A stretch of DNA of 64,000 bases from Sphingobacterium alkalisoli (GTDB lineage Bacteria; Bacteroidota; Bacteroidia; Sphingobacteriales; Sphingobacteriaceae): positions 62,001 through 126,000 of the forward strand of contig NZ_SUKA01000002.1 in NCBI RefSeq assembly GCF_005049105.1, written 5' to 3'. Position 1 is the stretch's first letter; the number at the start of each line of letters is the position of its first letter. The notes beneath the pieces are model-generated. The model was not told the DNA's origin, ran no database searches, and saw nothing but the letters and a program-made list of their open reading frames with translations. Positions 27,313-35,911 of this stretch are shown here, piece by piece. Made by a program: the position numbers and the translations under genes.

Positions 27313-28162
27313 CTTGTTCCGGATTTAATTTCGCATTTTCCCAACCTATAATTGCTGCTTTACGTGTGGGGTTCCACATATAACCTCCGAATATTCCAGA
27401 GGATTGAATCACCCGATGACAGGGAATAAGATAGGCAATTGGATTGCTTCCGATAGCAGTCCCTACTGCTCTAGACGCTTTTTCATGATTAATGTGTTTA
27501 GCGATAGTGCCATAAGTTGAAAGACTTCCCATCGGAATTTTTAGCAATGCCTCCCATACTTTTAATTGAAAGGGAGTGCCTTTTAAATGGAGTTTCAATT
27601 GCGGTAAATTAGCGTTTTCGCGACTAAAGATAGTACTGACCTGGCTGTGGATTTCCAACTCTTTATTGACATAGGTCGCGTTGGGGAATTTCCTTTTAAG
27701 GTTGAATATCCCTTGGACGGTATCTTCCACAAAAGCCATGTAACAGATTCCTTTTTCAGTAGATGCAATTAGGCTTTTTCCAAAGGGGGTAAAGCTAAAG
27801 CTATAGTATACTGTAAGATCTTGACCACCATTCTTATATTCAGCAGGAGTCATGCCTTCAATGTGGATAAATAGCTCGTGAAGCCTGCTGCTACTAGTTA
27901 GACCAGTTTTATATACTGTTTCGAAAACAGTATGTTGCTGGCTTTCTAACAGATTTTTTGCATAGGATACACTAATATATTGCAGAAATTTCTTGGGACT
28001 TGTACCGGCCCATTCGGTAAACAGTCTTTGGAAATGGAACGGACTAATATGCACATGGGCCGCTAGCTCTTCCAAACTAGGCTGACGCTTAAAATTGTGT
28101 TGTATATAGGCTATTGCCTTGGCAATGCGTTCGTAATTGATCTCCTGTTGTGTTATTGTCAT
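27299..28162 (-). CDS. AraC-type regulator fused to O6-methylguanine-DNA methyltransferase (Ada-like, lacking the phosphotriester domain)
   Basis: 287 aa from the ATG at 28162. The first about 110 residues are an AraC helix-turn-helix pair (LEELAAHVHISPFHFQRLFTEWAGTSPKKFLQ, then VYKTGLTSSSRLHELFIHIEGMTPAEY). The rest is a methyltransferase with the acceptor cysteine C248 in IPCHRVIQSSG. The zinc-bound phosphotriester-sensing domain of E. coli Ada is missing, so regulation must rely on something else, for example the C248 methyl acceptor. It precedes and overlaps alkB by 14 nt. A TTG two codons upstream is less likely as start. The fusion is well known in Bacteroidota. Confidence 0.93.
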   Translation of the reverse strand: MTITQQEINYERIAKAIAYIQHNFKRQPSLEELAAHVHISPFHFQRLFTEWAGTSPKKFLQYISVSYAKNLLESQQHTVFETVYKTGLTSSSRLHELFIHIEGMTPAEYKNGGQDLTVYYSFSFTPFGKSLIASTEKGICYMAFVEDTVQGIFNLKRKFPNATYVNKELEIHSQVSTIFSRENANLPQLKLHLKGTPFQLKVWEALLKIPMGSLSTYGTIAKHINHEKASRAVGTAIGSNPIAYLIPCHRVIQSSGIFGGYMWNPTRKAAIIGWENAKLNPEQDEII

Positions 28163-28209
28163 ACCCAAATATCGGAACTGAAAAGTACAGATAAAATCCG
28201 AATCTTGCT

Positions 28210-28953
28210 CTATTTAGCTAAATATCCTCCATCTACCGGATAATAAGAGCCTGTAACAAAAGAAGATTTGTCAGATGCCAGCCATAAGGCGAGTTCAGCA
28301 ACCTCTGCAGGTGTCCCTAGTCGCTGCAATGCATGTTGAGTAGCTAGATAATCTGTCGTTGTCTTATCCAGATTTGTATTGATAAGAGGTGTGGCAATAA
28401 AACCAGGACCAATGGCATTGACACGCACCCCTTTACTTCCATATTCCCATGCGGCAGATTTTGTTAGACCCACTACACCATGTTTCGCGGCAACATAGGC
28501 CGAAGATTGTGCAAACCCCACTTGGCCTAATATGGAAGCCATATTGATTATACTTCCGCCTACTTTTTCTATCTCCGGCAATTGATAGTGCATGCCATAA
28601 AAAATACCATTTAAATTAGTATCAATTACTTTTTTCCAAGAATTAAGTGGATAATCGTCTATGATCGCGGTATCTCCACCTATACCCGCATTGTTGACGG
28701 CGATATGCAACGTTCCGAAGTTTTCGATTGCAGTTTCCACTATTTTTTTGTTGTCTTCTGCAGATGCCGAATCGGCTTTAATGAATAAGGTACTTCCATC
28801 GCCAAGTTCGTTGATTAGTTGGTGTCCTAATTGTTCATTGAGGTCAGATATGACTACTTTTGCCCCCTTTTTTACAAAAAGTTCTACAATCGCTTTTCCA
28901 ATACCGGATGCGCCTCCTGTCACGATAGCAACTTTATCGTTTAATTCTCCCAT
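28210..28953 (-). CDS. Short-chain dehydrogenase/reductase (SDR) oxidoreductase
   Basis: 247 aa, classical SDR. Rossmann motif TGGASGIG at 12-19, acidic residue in ISDLNE (D37) pointing to NAD, structural NNAGIGG at 87-93, and catalytic S140, Y153 and K157 (SAYVAAK). C-terminal YPVDGGYLAK is typical. It resembles the FabG/glucose-dehydrogenase-like group, but the substrate cannot be inferred. It is the most upstream gene of the minus-strand group SDR, Ada-like, alkB, but a 47-nt gap and different function leave co-transcription uncertain. Confidence 0.93.
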   Translation of the reverse strand: MGELNDKVAIVTGGASGIGKAIVELFVKKGAKVVISDLNEQLGHQLINELGDGSTLFIKADSASAEDNKKIVETAIENFGTLHIAVNNAGIGGDTAIIDDYPLNSWKKVIDTNLNGIFYGMHYQLPEIEKVGGSIINMASILGQVGFAQSSAYVAAKHGVVGLTKSAAWEYGSKGVRVNAIGPGFIATPLINTNLDKTTTDYLATQHALQRLGTPAEVAELALWLASDKSSFVTGSYYPVDGGYLAK

Positions 28954-29174
28954 GATCCTATGATTTTATTTCCTATGTAGATTTGACCTTTAACGGCCAT
29001 TTCAAATATTCCTAACAACCTATTTACACAAGTTACGGAAATACTTATCTAATTTATAGGGGGGAGATTACCTAAGGTCTTGATTTTGACTGAGAAATTA
29101 CAGTACATAACGCAATTGACCGTGTGGTGATAGTTCGTGTTTTGTGTAGGAAATCTTAACTATATTATATTAAC

Positions 29175-30224
29175 CTACTCTGAAAATTCTTGTTCTGCGA
29201 CGTACGATCGACCAAATTCGTCTGCATAGACCCGTATAAGTAGACCTACAGAAGATAGTATTAACGGGCCAAAGATTAGGCCGAGCATTCCGAACATATT
29301 TAAGCCCAATAAGACGCCGAAAACGGTAATCAAGGGAGGTACATTTCCCAATTGTTTAAGAATGGTAAACCGTAATATATTATCTATACCGCCTACAAGC
29401 AGAAAACAGTATATCGAAAGACCAATGGCATTTGTCGTTTGCCCCGAAGCTAACGTAATCAGACAGATTGGTACGTATATCGTCATCGTACCGAGCACAG
29501 GTATAATAGACGATACACCGGTAAGAATCCCCCATAGAATATAATTCTCTATATCGAAAAACCAATAGCCCATCATAGCGACTACACCTTGACAAAGACC
29601 TAAAATCGGGATTCCGATTGCATTGGACCTAACCATTAATTTTACTTCTGCCCAAATTTCTTTTTTGCTTTTTGGAGATAAAGGAATTGCCGAATAAATA
29701 TAGGTTTCCATTCTTTTAGCATGTACTTGCATAAAATATAGCACAAATAGTGCTACGAGAATATTTATACCAACTTCTGCTACCGAATTAAGCACACTCG
29801 GGATATACCGCGTAAGGCTTTGCAGGGAAGCTAGCAGTGCTTCATTCGAGAGATCGATATCTTTAAAAAAAGGTTTGTCACTCATGTATATCTTCAGGGT
29901 ATTGAATTTAGCAATTATGTCCTGTTGGTTTCCGAGAAAAACAGTTAATTTGGGAACTAAATAATCAATAATTGCCCATAGTGGTAATACAATAAATACG
30001 ACAGATAGTATAATAAAAAAAATACTCGTAATCGACTTATTCCATTTTCGATGCATAGTGAGCTTAAAATATATATTTCGGAACAGAATGTACAAAGTAA
30101 TGGCACCGAGAAAGCCAGGTAGATAGTATACCAGGTTTTTGAAAATCAAAATACAAATCAATATAATAATCAAAATCAGCATGATTTGATTAATAGAGTT
30201 GTTATTTATCTGTTTGTACCTCAT
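29175..30224 (-). CDS. AI-2E (TqsA/PerM) family transporter
   Basis: 349 aa integral membrane protein with about eight hydrophobic spans. Features include a short double span at the N-terminus (IMLILIIILICILIFKNLVYYLPGFLGAITLYILFRNI), a hydrophilic extracytoplasmic stretch (about 85-135) and the C-terminal pattern WGILTGVSSIIPVLGTMTIYVPICLI and PLITVFGVLLGLNMFGMLGLIFGPLIL. Family members have been linked to autoinducer-2 export and to ion transport (Na+(Li+)/H+ antiport in some), so the name should not be taken as evidence of a quorum-sensing role. It is monocistronic in context. Confidence 0.88.
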   Translation of the reverse strand: MRYKQINNNSINQIMLILIIILICILIFKNLVYYLPGFLGAITLYILFRNIYFKLTMHRKWNKSITSIFFIILSVVFIVLPLWAIIDYLVPKLTVFLGNQQDIIAKFNTLKIYMSDKPFFKDIDLSNEALLASLQSLTRYIPSVLNSVAEVGINILVALFVLYFMQVHAKRMETYIYSAIPLSPKSKKEIWAEVKLMVRSNAIGIPILGLCQGVVAMMGYWFFDIENYILWGILTGVSSIIPVLGTMTIYVPICLITLASGQTTNAIGLSIYCFLLVGGIDNILRFTILKQLGNVPPLITVFGVLLGLNMFGMLGLIFGPLILSSVGLLIRVYADEFGRSYVAEQEFSE

Positions 30225-30276
30225 ACGTTAATTTACTTCTATGCCAAAATACAAAAAAAAAATACGGGAATAAAAC

Positions 30277-30311
30277 AAAACAGCCTGTCCATTAACTGAA
30301 CAGGCTGTTTT
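30277..30311 (-). terminator. Terminator of tsf (bidirectional hairpin)
   Basis: A 12-bp perfect stem (AAAACAGCCTGT at 30277-30288 with ACAGGCTGTTTT at 30300-30311) with T runs on both sides, 49 nt downstream of the tsf stop on the minus strand. Confidence 0.88.
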
Positions 30312-30359
30312 TTTAAGCAGTATCAAGTCTCCATATTGACTACTCGGACTTCATACTAA

Positions 30360-31196
30360 TTATGCACCTAACTGTACGCGTTTGAAAGCAGTAACTGTTA
30401 ATCCCTTAGACACTGAATCCAAGAATTGCGAAATGTTTTTAGAACTATCTTTCACAAATTCTTGATTCAACAACGTTGTTTCTTTATAGAATTTGTTCAA
30501 TTTACCAGCAGCAATTTTTTCCGCCATTTCCGCAGGTTTACCTTCGGCAATGATTTGTTCTTTAGCGATAGCCATTTCACGCTCAATAGTATGTGCATCA
30601 ACCCCATCTTTATCGATAGCAATAGGATTCATAGCAGCGATTTGCATGGCCACATCTTTACCAGCTTCTTCCACGCTGTCAGCATCAGCCGAAAGGCCTA
30701 CTAACACCCCTAAACGGTAATTGGCATGGATATAAGCAACAACTTTCTCTGCGGATACCGTTTCGTATTTTGAAACTTCAATTTTCTCGCCAATTTTACC
30801 GGTTTGGTCGATCATTAGATCTGAGATTTTAACACCGTTGATTTCTAATGCTTTTAAATCTTCTAAAGAAGCGGGACTATTCGTTAGAGCTACGTCAGCT
30901 ATTGATTCTGCAAAAGCAATAAAATCGGCATTTTTTGCTACAAAGTCAGTTTCACAGTTTACCTCTACTACGATACCTGATTTGCCATCAGCCGTAGCTT
31001 TAGCGATAATTACACCTTCGTTAGAATCACGGTCTTGACGGCTTGCTGCTACTTTAGCGCCTTTTTTACGTAAGTAATCAACAGCCGCTTCGAAGTCGCC
31101 ATTAGCTTCTACTAATGCTTTTTTACAATCCATCATACCTGCGCCTGTTTGTTGACGCAATTTGTTTACATCTGATGCAGAAATTTGTACTGACAT
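30360..31196 (-). CDS. tsf: Translation elongation factor Ts
   Basis: 278 aa. It exchanges GDP for GTP on EF-Tu. N-terminal domain: SASDVNKLRQQTGAGMMDCKKALVEANGDFEAAVDYLRKKG, with the conserved GAGMMDCKKAL. The core motif is VVEVNCETDFVAKN (about residues 75-88), including the T-D-F contact to EF-Tu. It is the 3' gene of the rplM-rpsI-rpsB-tsf cluster but is separated from rpsB by 249 nt and a strong terminator hairpin, so it may be made from its own promoter or by read-through. Confidence 0.97.
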   Translation of the reverse strand: MSVQISASDVNKLRQQTGAGMMDCKKALVEANGDFEAAVDYLRKKGAKVAASRQDRDSNEGVIIAKATADGKSGIVVEVNCETDFVAKNADFIAFAESIADVALTNSPASLEDLKALEINGVKISDLMIDQTGKIGEKIEVSKYETVSAEKVVAYIHANYRLGVLVGLSADADSVEEAGKDVAMQIAAMNPIAIDKDGVDAHTIEREMAIAKEQIIAEGKPAEMAEKIAAGKLNKFYKETTLLNQEFVKDSSKNISQFLDSVSKGLTVTAFKRVQLGA

Positions 31197-31361
31197 GATA
31201 TTTTTCTTTTTTATAAAATTACAATTGATACATTAACACTGGCAATATAGTATATAAAGCCTTTGTTAATTTTTTAATAAAATTTTCATGATTGTGCTAA
31301 CACCGACAGCCCTAAAACTCATATGAAGGTTCTTGATGGCCATCGAATACAGACACTTTCA

Positions 31362-31434
31362 GAAAAAAGCCGGAAAGACATGATAGGTTAAGGAAGCCAT
31401 TTCTTCCAGAAACCAACACTTGTCATTCCGGCTT
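31362..31434 (-). terminator. Long terminator hairpin between rpsB and tsf
   Basis: Arms 31367-31380 and 31421-31434 pair (AAGCCGGAA/TTCCGGCTT plus four further pairs after one mismatch), with a second small stem (GGAAG/CTTCC) inside the loop and TTTTTTCT after the minus-strand 3' arm. It begins 12 nt past the rpsB stop. Confidence 0.8.
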
Positions 31435-31445
31435 AATATAGAATA

Positions 31446-32264
31446 TTATTCTACGTCTTTTGCTTTACGAGTGCGTTTTCCAGCGTTAGCTTCAGTCGTT
31501 TCAGTAGCTTCACCACCGTTATCTACAGCTGCTTTTGCTGCTGCTGCTTCTTTTTCCGCATCTTCTTCTTTATCGCGTTTACGCTCTTCCAAACCTTCTT
31601 GTATCGCTTTACCAATAATTTCTGCGATTAAGCTGATAGATTTTGTCGCATCATCATTAGCAGGGATCGGGAAATCGATATTAGTAGGATCGGAGTTGGT
31701 ATCTACCATTGCGAATGTAGGGATGTTCAATTTAATAGCTTCAGCTACAGCGATGTGTTCTTTTTTTACATCGATGATGAATAAAGCTGCTGGCAAACGG
31801 TTTAAGTCAGCGATACCACCCAAAAGTGTTTCTAACTTAATACGCTCCCGTTGAATCATCAATTTTTCTTTTTTAGATAATACATCATATGTACCATCTT
31901 TTTGCATTTTGTCAATGTTAGACATTTTTTTGATAGACTTACGCACTGTTGCGAAGTTTGTAAGCATACCACCCAACCAACGCTCCGTTATATACGGCAT
32001 GTTTACCGTTCTAGCTTGTTGTGCGATGATTTCTTTAGCTTGTTTTTTCGTTGCTACGAATAAAACTTTACGACCTGACTTTACGATTTGTTTGATAGCT
32101 GAAGAAGCTTCTTCTAATTTCGTAAGTGTTTTGTTCAAGTCAATAATGTGGATACCGTTGCGTTCCATGAAAATGTACTTAGCCATTTTCGGATCCCATT
32201 TACGTGTAAGGTGACCAAAGTGCACACCTGCATCCAATAAATCTTGATAAGTTGTTCTTGCCAT
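31446..32264 (-). CDS. rpsB: 30S ribosomal protein S2 (uS2)
   Basis: 272 aa: start MARTTYQDLLDAGVHFGHLTRKWDPKMAKYIF, then the S2 blocks VLFVATKKQAKEII, ITERWLGGMLTNFATVRKSI, and PTNIDFPIPANDDATKSISLI. The C-terminus has an acidic then Ala/Glu-rich tail of about 40 residues (KRDKEEDAEKEAAAAKAA, NAGKRTRKAKDVE), typical of Bacteroidota S2 and probably disordered. A perfect Shine-Dalgarno sequence precedes it, 18 nt after rpsI. Confidence 0.98.
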   Translation of the reverse strand: MARTTYQDLLDAGVHFGHLTRKWDPKMAKYIFMERNGIHIIDLNKTLTKLEEASSAIKQIVKSGRKVLFVATKKQAKEIIAQQARTVNMPYITERWLGGMLTNFATVRKSIKKMSNIDKMQKDGTYDVLSKKEKLMIQRERIKLETLLGGIADLNRLPAALFIIDVKKEHIAVAEAIKLNIPTFAMVDTNSDPTNIDFPIPANDDATKSISLIAEIIGKAIQEGLEERKRDKEEDAEKEAAAAKAAVDNGGEATETTEANAGKRTRKAKDVE

Positions 32265-32272
32265 TTTTTGAT

Positions 32273-32280
32273 CCTCCTTT
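32273..32280 (-). promoter_or_regulatory. Strong Shine-Dalgarno site of rpsB
   Basis: mRNA reads AAAGGAGG, then eight bases before the ATG. It is the best Shine-Dalgarno match noticed in the window. Confidence 0.85.
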
Positions 32281-32282
32281 GA

Positions 32283-32669
32283 TTAACGTTTACTGAATTG
32301 GAATCTTTTACGTGCTTTCTTGCGTCCTGGTTTTTTACGTTCAACCATACGGTTATCACGCGTCATTAAACCTTTCGCACGTAATGCTGGTTTTGCTTCT
32401 GGGTCAAGTTCTACTAGCGCTTTAGCGATTGCTAAACGTACAGCTTCTGCTTGACCTTTAACGCCACCACCATGAACGTTAACTTTCACATCAAAAATTG
32501 CTAGTGACTCCGATACCGCTAAAGATTGCGTAACGATGTATTGCAAAGGCAATGTTGGAAAATATTGTTTGTAATCTTTACCGTTTACGGTAATGTTTCC
32601 GCTACCAGCACCTAAGTAGATACGGGCAACAGCGGTTTTTCTTCTTCCTGAAGTATTAGTTGTTGACAT
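32283..32669 (-). CDS. rpsI: 30S ribosomal protein S9 (uS9)
   Basis: 128 aa, start MSTTNTSGRRKTAVARIYLGAGSGNITVNGK, then VNVHGGGVKGQAEAVRLAIAKAL and the basic C-terminus RDNRMVERKKPGRKKARKRFQFSKR, whose last residues reach the P-site tRNA. Full length. It is separated from rplM by only 11 nt, with a Shine-Dalgarno sequence directly on the rplM stop codon. Confidence 0.98.
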   Translation of the reverse strand: MSTTNTSGRRKTAVARIYLGAGSGNITVNGKDYKQYFPTLPLQYIVTQSLAVSESLAIFDVKVNVHGGGVKGQAEAVRLAIAKALVELDPEAKPALRAKGLMTRDNRMVERKKPGRKKARKRFQFSKR

Positions 32670-32676
32670 GGTTGAT

Positions 32677-32682
32677 CTCCTT
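32677..32682 (-). promoter_or_regulatory. Shine-Dalgarno site of rpsI overlapping the rplM stop
   Basis: mRNA reads TAAGGAGATCAACC before the ATG; AAGGAG overlaps the rplM TAA, 7 nt from the rpsI start. Confidence 0.8.
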
Positions 32683-33124
32683 AAAATTTAACTGGTTTTG
32701 GGTTCTGTGCCTCATGTTTGTGCTCTGAACCGGCATAAACAAAAAGGTTTCTAAATAACTCACGTCCTAAACGATTTTTAGGAAGCATCCCACGTACCGC
32801 TTTTTCAATGATACGCTCAGGGTGTTTAGCCATTAATTCTTTTGGAGAAACAAAACGCTGACCACCTGGGTAGCCCGTGTAGCGAACATATACTTTGTCG
32901 CCTAATTTGTTTCCTGTCAACTTAATTTTGTCTGCATTAATAACGATCACGTTATCACCGCAGTCTACGTGTGGGGTAAATGTAGGCTTGTGTTTGCCAC
33001 GAATTACTTTTGCAATTTCGCTGGCCAAGCGCCCCAAGATCTCGCCCTCAGCGTCAACAACGATCCACTCTTTGTTAACGGTGTTCTTGTTGGCAGAGAC
33101 AGTTTTGTAACTTAACGTATTCAC
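32681..33124 (-). CDS. rplM: 50S ribosomal protein L13 (uL13)
   Basis: 147 aa. It starts at a GTG codon (33124): [35 protein letters not shown], the usual Bacteroidota N-terminus, with no in-frame ATG nearby that would keep it. Conserved [26 protein letters not shown] and [26 protein letters not shown] are present. It is the first gene of the rplM-rpsI-rpsB cluster, with a promoter about 63 nt upstream and no Shine-Dalgarno sequence. Confidence 0.97.
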   Translation of the reverse strand: MNTLSYKTVSANKNTVNKEWIVVDAEGEILGRLASEIAKVIRGKHKPTFTPHVDCGDNVIVINADKIKLTGNKLGDKVYVRYTGYPGGQRFVSPKELMAKHPERIIEKAVRGMLPKNRLGRELFRNLFVYAGSEHKHEAQNPKPVKF

Positions 33125-33186
33125 TTGCTTTTGTTTAATTTATTAATACTATTTATTCTCCGTTTGTAATCACTACAATTGGATTG

Positions 33187-33217
33187 CAAAGGTACAATTT
33201 TTATTTACAAATAATCA
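33187..33217 (-). promoter_or_regulatory. Promoter of the rplM-rpsI-rpsB cluster
   Basis: On the minus strand TTG (33217-33215) and TACCTTTG (33194-33187) are 20 nt apart, fitting the Bacteroidota pattern. The leader would be about 55-60 nt. Confidence 0.7.
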
Positions 33218-33341
33218 AGTGCATTTTGCTTTTTTGTGTTTAACATAATTTAGGATTTTTTATTTTAAACTTTTGTGGCTTACAACTATCATTTATTTGA
33301 AGGCAATATGTACCTTAGTAGAAACGAATATTTAAGATTTA

Positions 33342-35051
33342 ATGAGTAAAATAACTAAAAGTTATACTTTACGCCTCTTGTTGATGTGTCTGTGCTGTGG
33401 GGTGTTTTTATCGATTACCGTAGGCCAAGAGCAAGCTAAGCCGTATAAAAATCAACTTAACGAAGTTGAGAACAAATTAAGAGTTGGGGATTTTGGAGGT
33501 GCAATTCAAGATTTAGATCAAATCACCTCACTGTATCCCGATGCCGCGGAAGTCTATTATGCTAAGGCATTGTTATATGGGCAAACCCAAAATTTTGATT
33601 TAGCTATTGATAATGCAAAATTAGCCTACGATAAAGAGCCTACCTTAGTTTATGCTAATTTTTTACTAGAGCTGCATAAAACGAATGGCGATATGCCCGC
33701 GGCAATCGGACTGTTGAGGCATTTGCGTGCAGAAAATCCAAATGATTCAAATATATCAAGGGAACTCATCATGACCCTGCATAATGCCGGACAATCACAG
33801 GATGCCCTGATCGTGTACGATGAACTGACAGCGAAAGCACCGTCTTCGGATACGCTGGATGTGATAAAAGCGGAAATATTAGTAGATTTAAAAAGAAACG
33901 AAGAGGCGAAGCAGCTTTTAAACCGATGGCGTGGTAAATCCAAAATAAGGCAGGTGTACAGTACGCTTGGTTTTATTTATCTACAAGAGGAAAATCCGAA
34001 GCAAGCAATTGCCATTATTCAGAAAGGAATCGATGAATCTAATGATCCTATTTTATATTTGGACCTAGCAGATGCGCACAAAGCATCGAAAAAATATAAA
34101 TTGGCATTTGACGCCCTGATGCTCGCATTTAAATCGGACAAAGTAGATTTTTTCGATAAACATCGCGTATTAATTACGCTGATGGCACCGAAGAATCCAG
34201 AATTTTCATTAGATCAAGTACAACTTTTGGCCAATGAACTTGTTTTAAGGCATCCGCGTACCGCGGATAGTCATGTGTTGAAAGGGGAGATTCTGTGGCG
34301 ACGAGGGAATACGCAAGAAGCACGTTCTTTATTTTTGACCGCGGTAGGTATTAATCCGAAGCACATTGATGCTTGGCGCATGCTCATTAATACTGATCTA
34401 GGATTGAATGAGGCTGATATCGCTGTACAGCATGGTATGGAAGCCTTAAATGTTAATCCTGGTAATGCCATGCTGATGTACTTCACTGGGCTTGCCTATA
34501 TGGTGAAAGAAGATTTTGATAATTCGCGTAAGATGTTAGAGCTTGCTTTAGACAATAGTCTGAACGATAACACTTACCTACAATCCATTATCTACGCTTC
34601 ATTAGGCGATCTGTATCATCAACTGAAAATGGAAGCCGCATCTGATGTCGCATATGAAGAGGCAATTCGGCTAGATAGTACAAATGTATCGGCGATGAAT
34701 AATTTTGCTTATTATTTGTCGTTAAGGAAGAAGGATCTAGACAAGGCGGCTAAATATTCAAAGCTATCAAATGAGATAGAGCCTAATTCTTCGACGTTTC
34801 AAGATACATATGCCTGGGTGTTATTTCAACAGGGACATTATAAAGATGCATTGCTCTGGATTGAGAAAGCAATGGAGGGGCAAAATCCTTCGGCTGTTCT
34901 TTACGAACATTATGGTGATATATTGAGTAAGGTTGGAGATATTAAAGAAGCCGTCAAACAATGGGAAAAAGCATTGACGTTGACTTCGGATACGGGAACA
35001 GACAGCAATAAAGTGAAAATGAAAATTAGAGAAAAGAGATATGTGGAATAA
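33342..35051 (+). CDS. Secreted tetratricopeptide-repeat protein
   Basis: 569 aa, with a signal peptide (TLRLLLMCLCCGVFLSITVGQ). The rest is almost entirely helical TPR-like repeats, among them AEVYYAKALLYGQTQNFDLAIDNAKLAYD, DAWRMLINTDLGLNEADIAVQHGMEALNVNPGN, AMNNFAYYLSLRKKDLDKAAKYSKLSNEIEPNS and QDTYAWVLFQQGHYKDALLWIEKAM. It is periplasmic and probably a protein-protein scaffold. It begins a plus-strand group with a DUF4292 lipoprotein (11-nt overlap) and an EnvC-like protein, a conserved Bacteroidota envelope neighbourhood. Exact function unknown. Confidence 0.88.
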   Translation: MSKITKSYTLRLLLMCLCCGVFLSITVGQEQAKPYKNQLNEVENKLRVGDFGGAIQDLDQITSLYPDAAEVYYAKALLYGQTQNFDLAIDNAKLAYDKEPTLVYANFLLELHKTNGDMPAAIGLLRHLRAENPNDSNISRELIMTLHNAGQSQDALIVYDELTAKAPSSDTLDVIKAEILVDLKRNEEAKQLLNRWRGKSKIRQVYSTLGFIYLQEENPKQAIAIIQKGIDESNDPILYLDLADAHKASKKYKLAFDALMLAFKSDKVDFFDKHRVLITLMAPKNPEFSLDQVQLLANELVLRHPRTADSHVLKGEILWRRGNTQEARSLFLTAVGINPKHIDAWRMLINTDLGLNEADIAVQHGMEALNVNPGNAMLMYFTGLAYMVKEDFDNSRKMLELALDNSLNDNTYLQSIIYASLGDLYHQLKMEAASDVAYEEAIRLDSTNVSAMNNFAYYLSLRKKDLDKAAKYSKLSNEIEPNSSTFQDTYAWVLFQQGHYKDALLWIEKAMEGQNPSAVLYEHYGDILSKVGDIKEAVKQWEKALTLTSDTGTDSNKVKMKIREKRYVE

Positions 35052-35814
35052 ATGGATAATTGGATTTTTGTGCCTTACGCTTTTTTCTGCTTGTGGTACC
35101 AAAAAAAAAGTAGCAAAATCGAACGTTGATGATCCCGGAACAGATACAAAAATAGCAGCAAATAGCAATTACACGTTGAATAATCTAGATTTTCACACGT
35201 TTTCTGGTAAGGCAAAGACTAAAGTGCTATTTGGAGATTCAAGTCAGGATGTTACCCTAAATATTCGAGTTCAGCGCGATAAAGCGATTTGGATTTCTGT
35301 AACGGCCCTATTGGGTATTGAAGTTGCCCGTATATTGATTACAGCAGATAGTGTGAAGATATTGAATAAGTTGCAAGGTGAATACATTGTTAAACCTTTT
35401 AGCTATATATATAAGTATACTACCGAAGGCGTAACATTTTCAACACTCCAAGATTTACTGTTGGCAAATGTTTCGCTTCCCTTGCTAAAAACAGAAAGTT
35501 TAACTGTCGCAAGTAGCGAGGATGAGGTACAACTCATAGGTGTGAAAGATAATCTTGCGTTTCATTACAGCCTGAACCAAAATGACAGACCCAAAGTTTT
35601 TCGGTTAAATACGATTGGTGCTAATGGGAAACTAGAAGCAGTTTATGGACGTTTTGTATCTACTGAGGGCTATGAGTTTCCTCAAACCCAGCAGCTGACA
35701 TTAAATGCACAGACTATTAAAGTAGAAGCTTTATTAGATTATAATAAAGTAGAGTTTAATCAATCTATTGAGACTCCATTTACTGCCCCTAATCGATATA
35801 AAGTGATAAATTGA
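35041..35814 (+). CDS. DUF4292-type lipoprotein
   Basis: 257 aa. The N-terminus is a lipoprotein signal peptide (IIGFLCLTLFSACG), with KKKVAKS next to the lipidated Cys. The body (FHTFSGKAKTKVLFGDSSQDVTLNIRVQRDKAIWISVTALLGIEVARILITADSVKILNKLQGEYI) has the LolA/LolB-like beta-sandwich appearance of DUF4292 proteins, which may handle lipoproteins or lipids at the outer membrane; this is inference. The start overlaps the TPR gene by 11 nt, suggesting coupling. No catalytic motif is seen. Confidence 0.85.
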   Translation: MWNKWIIGFLCLTLFSACGTKKKVAKSNVDDPGTDTKIAANSNYTLNNLDFHTFSGKAKTKVLFGDSSQDVTLNIRVQRDKAIWISVTALLGIEVARILITADSVKILNKLQGEYIVKPFSYIYKYTTEGVTFSTLQDLLLANVSLPLLKTESLTVASSEDEVQLIGVKDNLAFHYSLNQNDRPKVFRLNTIGANGKLEAVYGRFVSTEGYEFPQTQQLTLNAQTIKVEALLDYNKVEFNQSIETPFTAPNRYKVIN

Positions 35815-35911
35815 TAGAAAAGCTGTTAAATCGATGGTTTTATTAGGCAGGAAAGGTAGATATGATTATTTTTGGAAGTTCGAAAAAATCAAATAAAGAA
35901 ATTGTCCCTTC

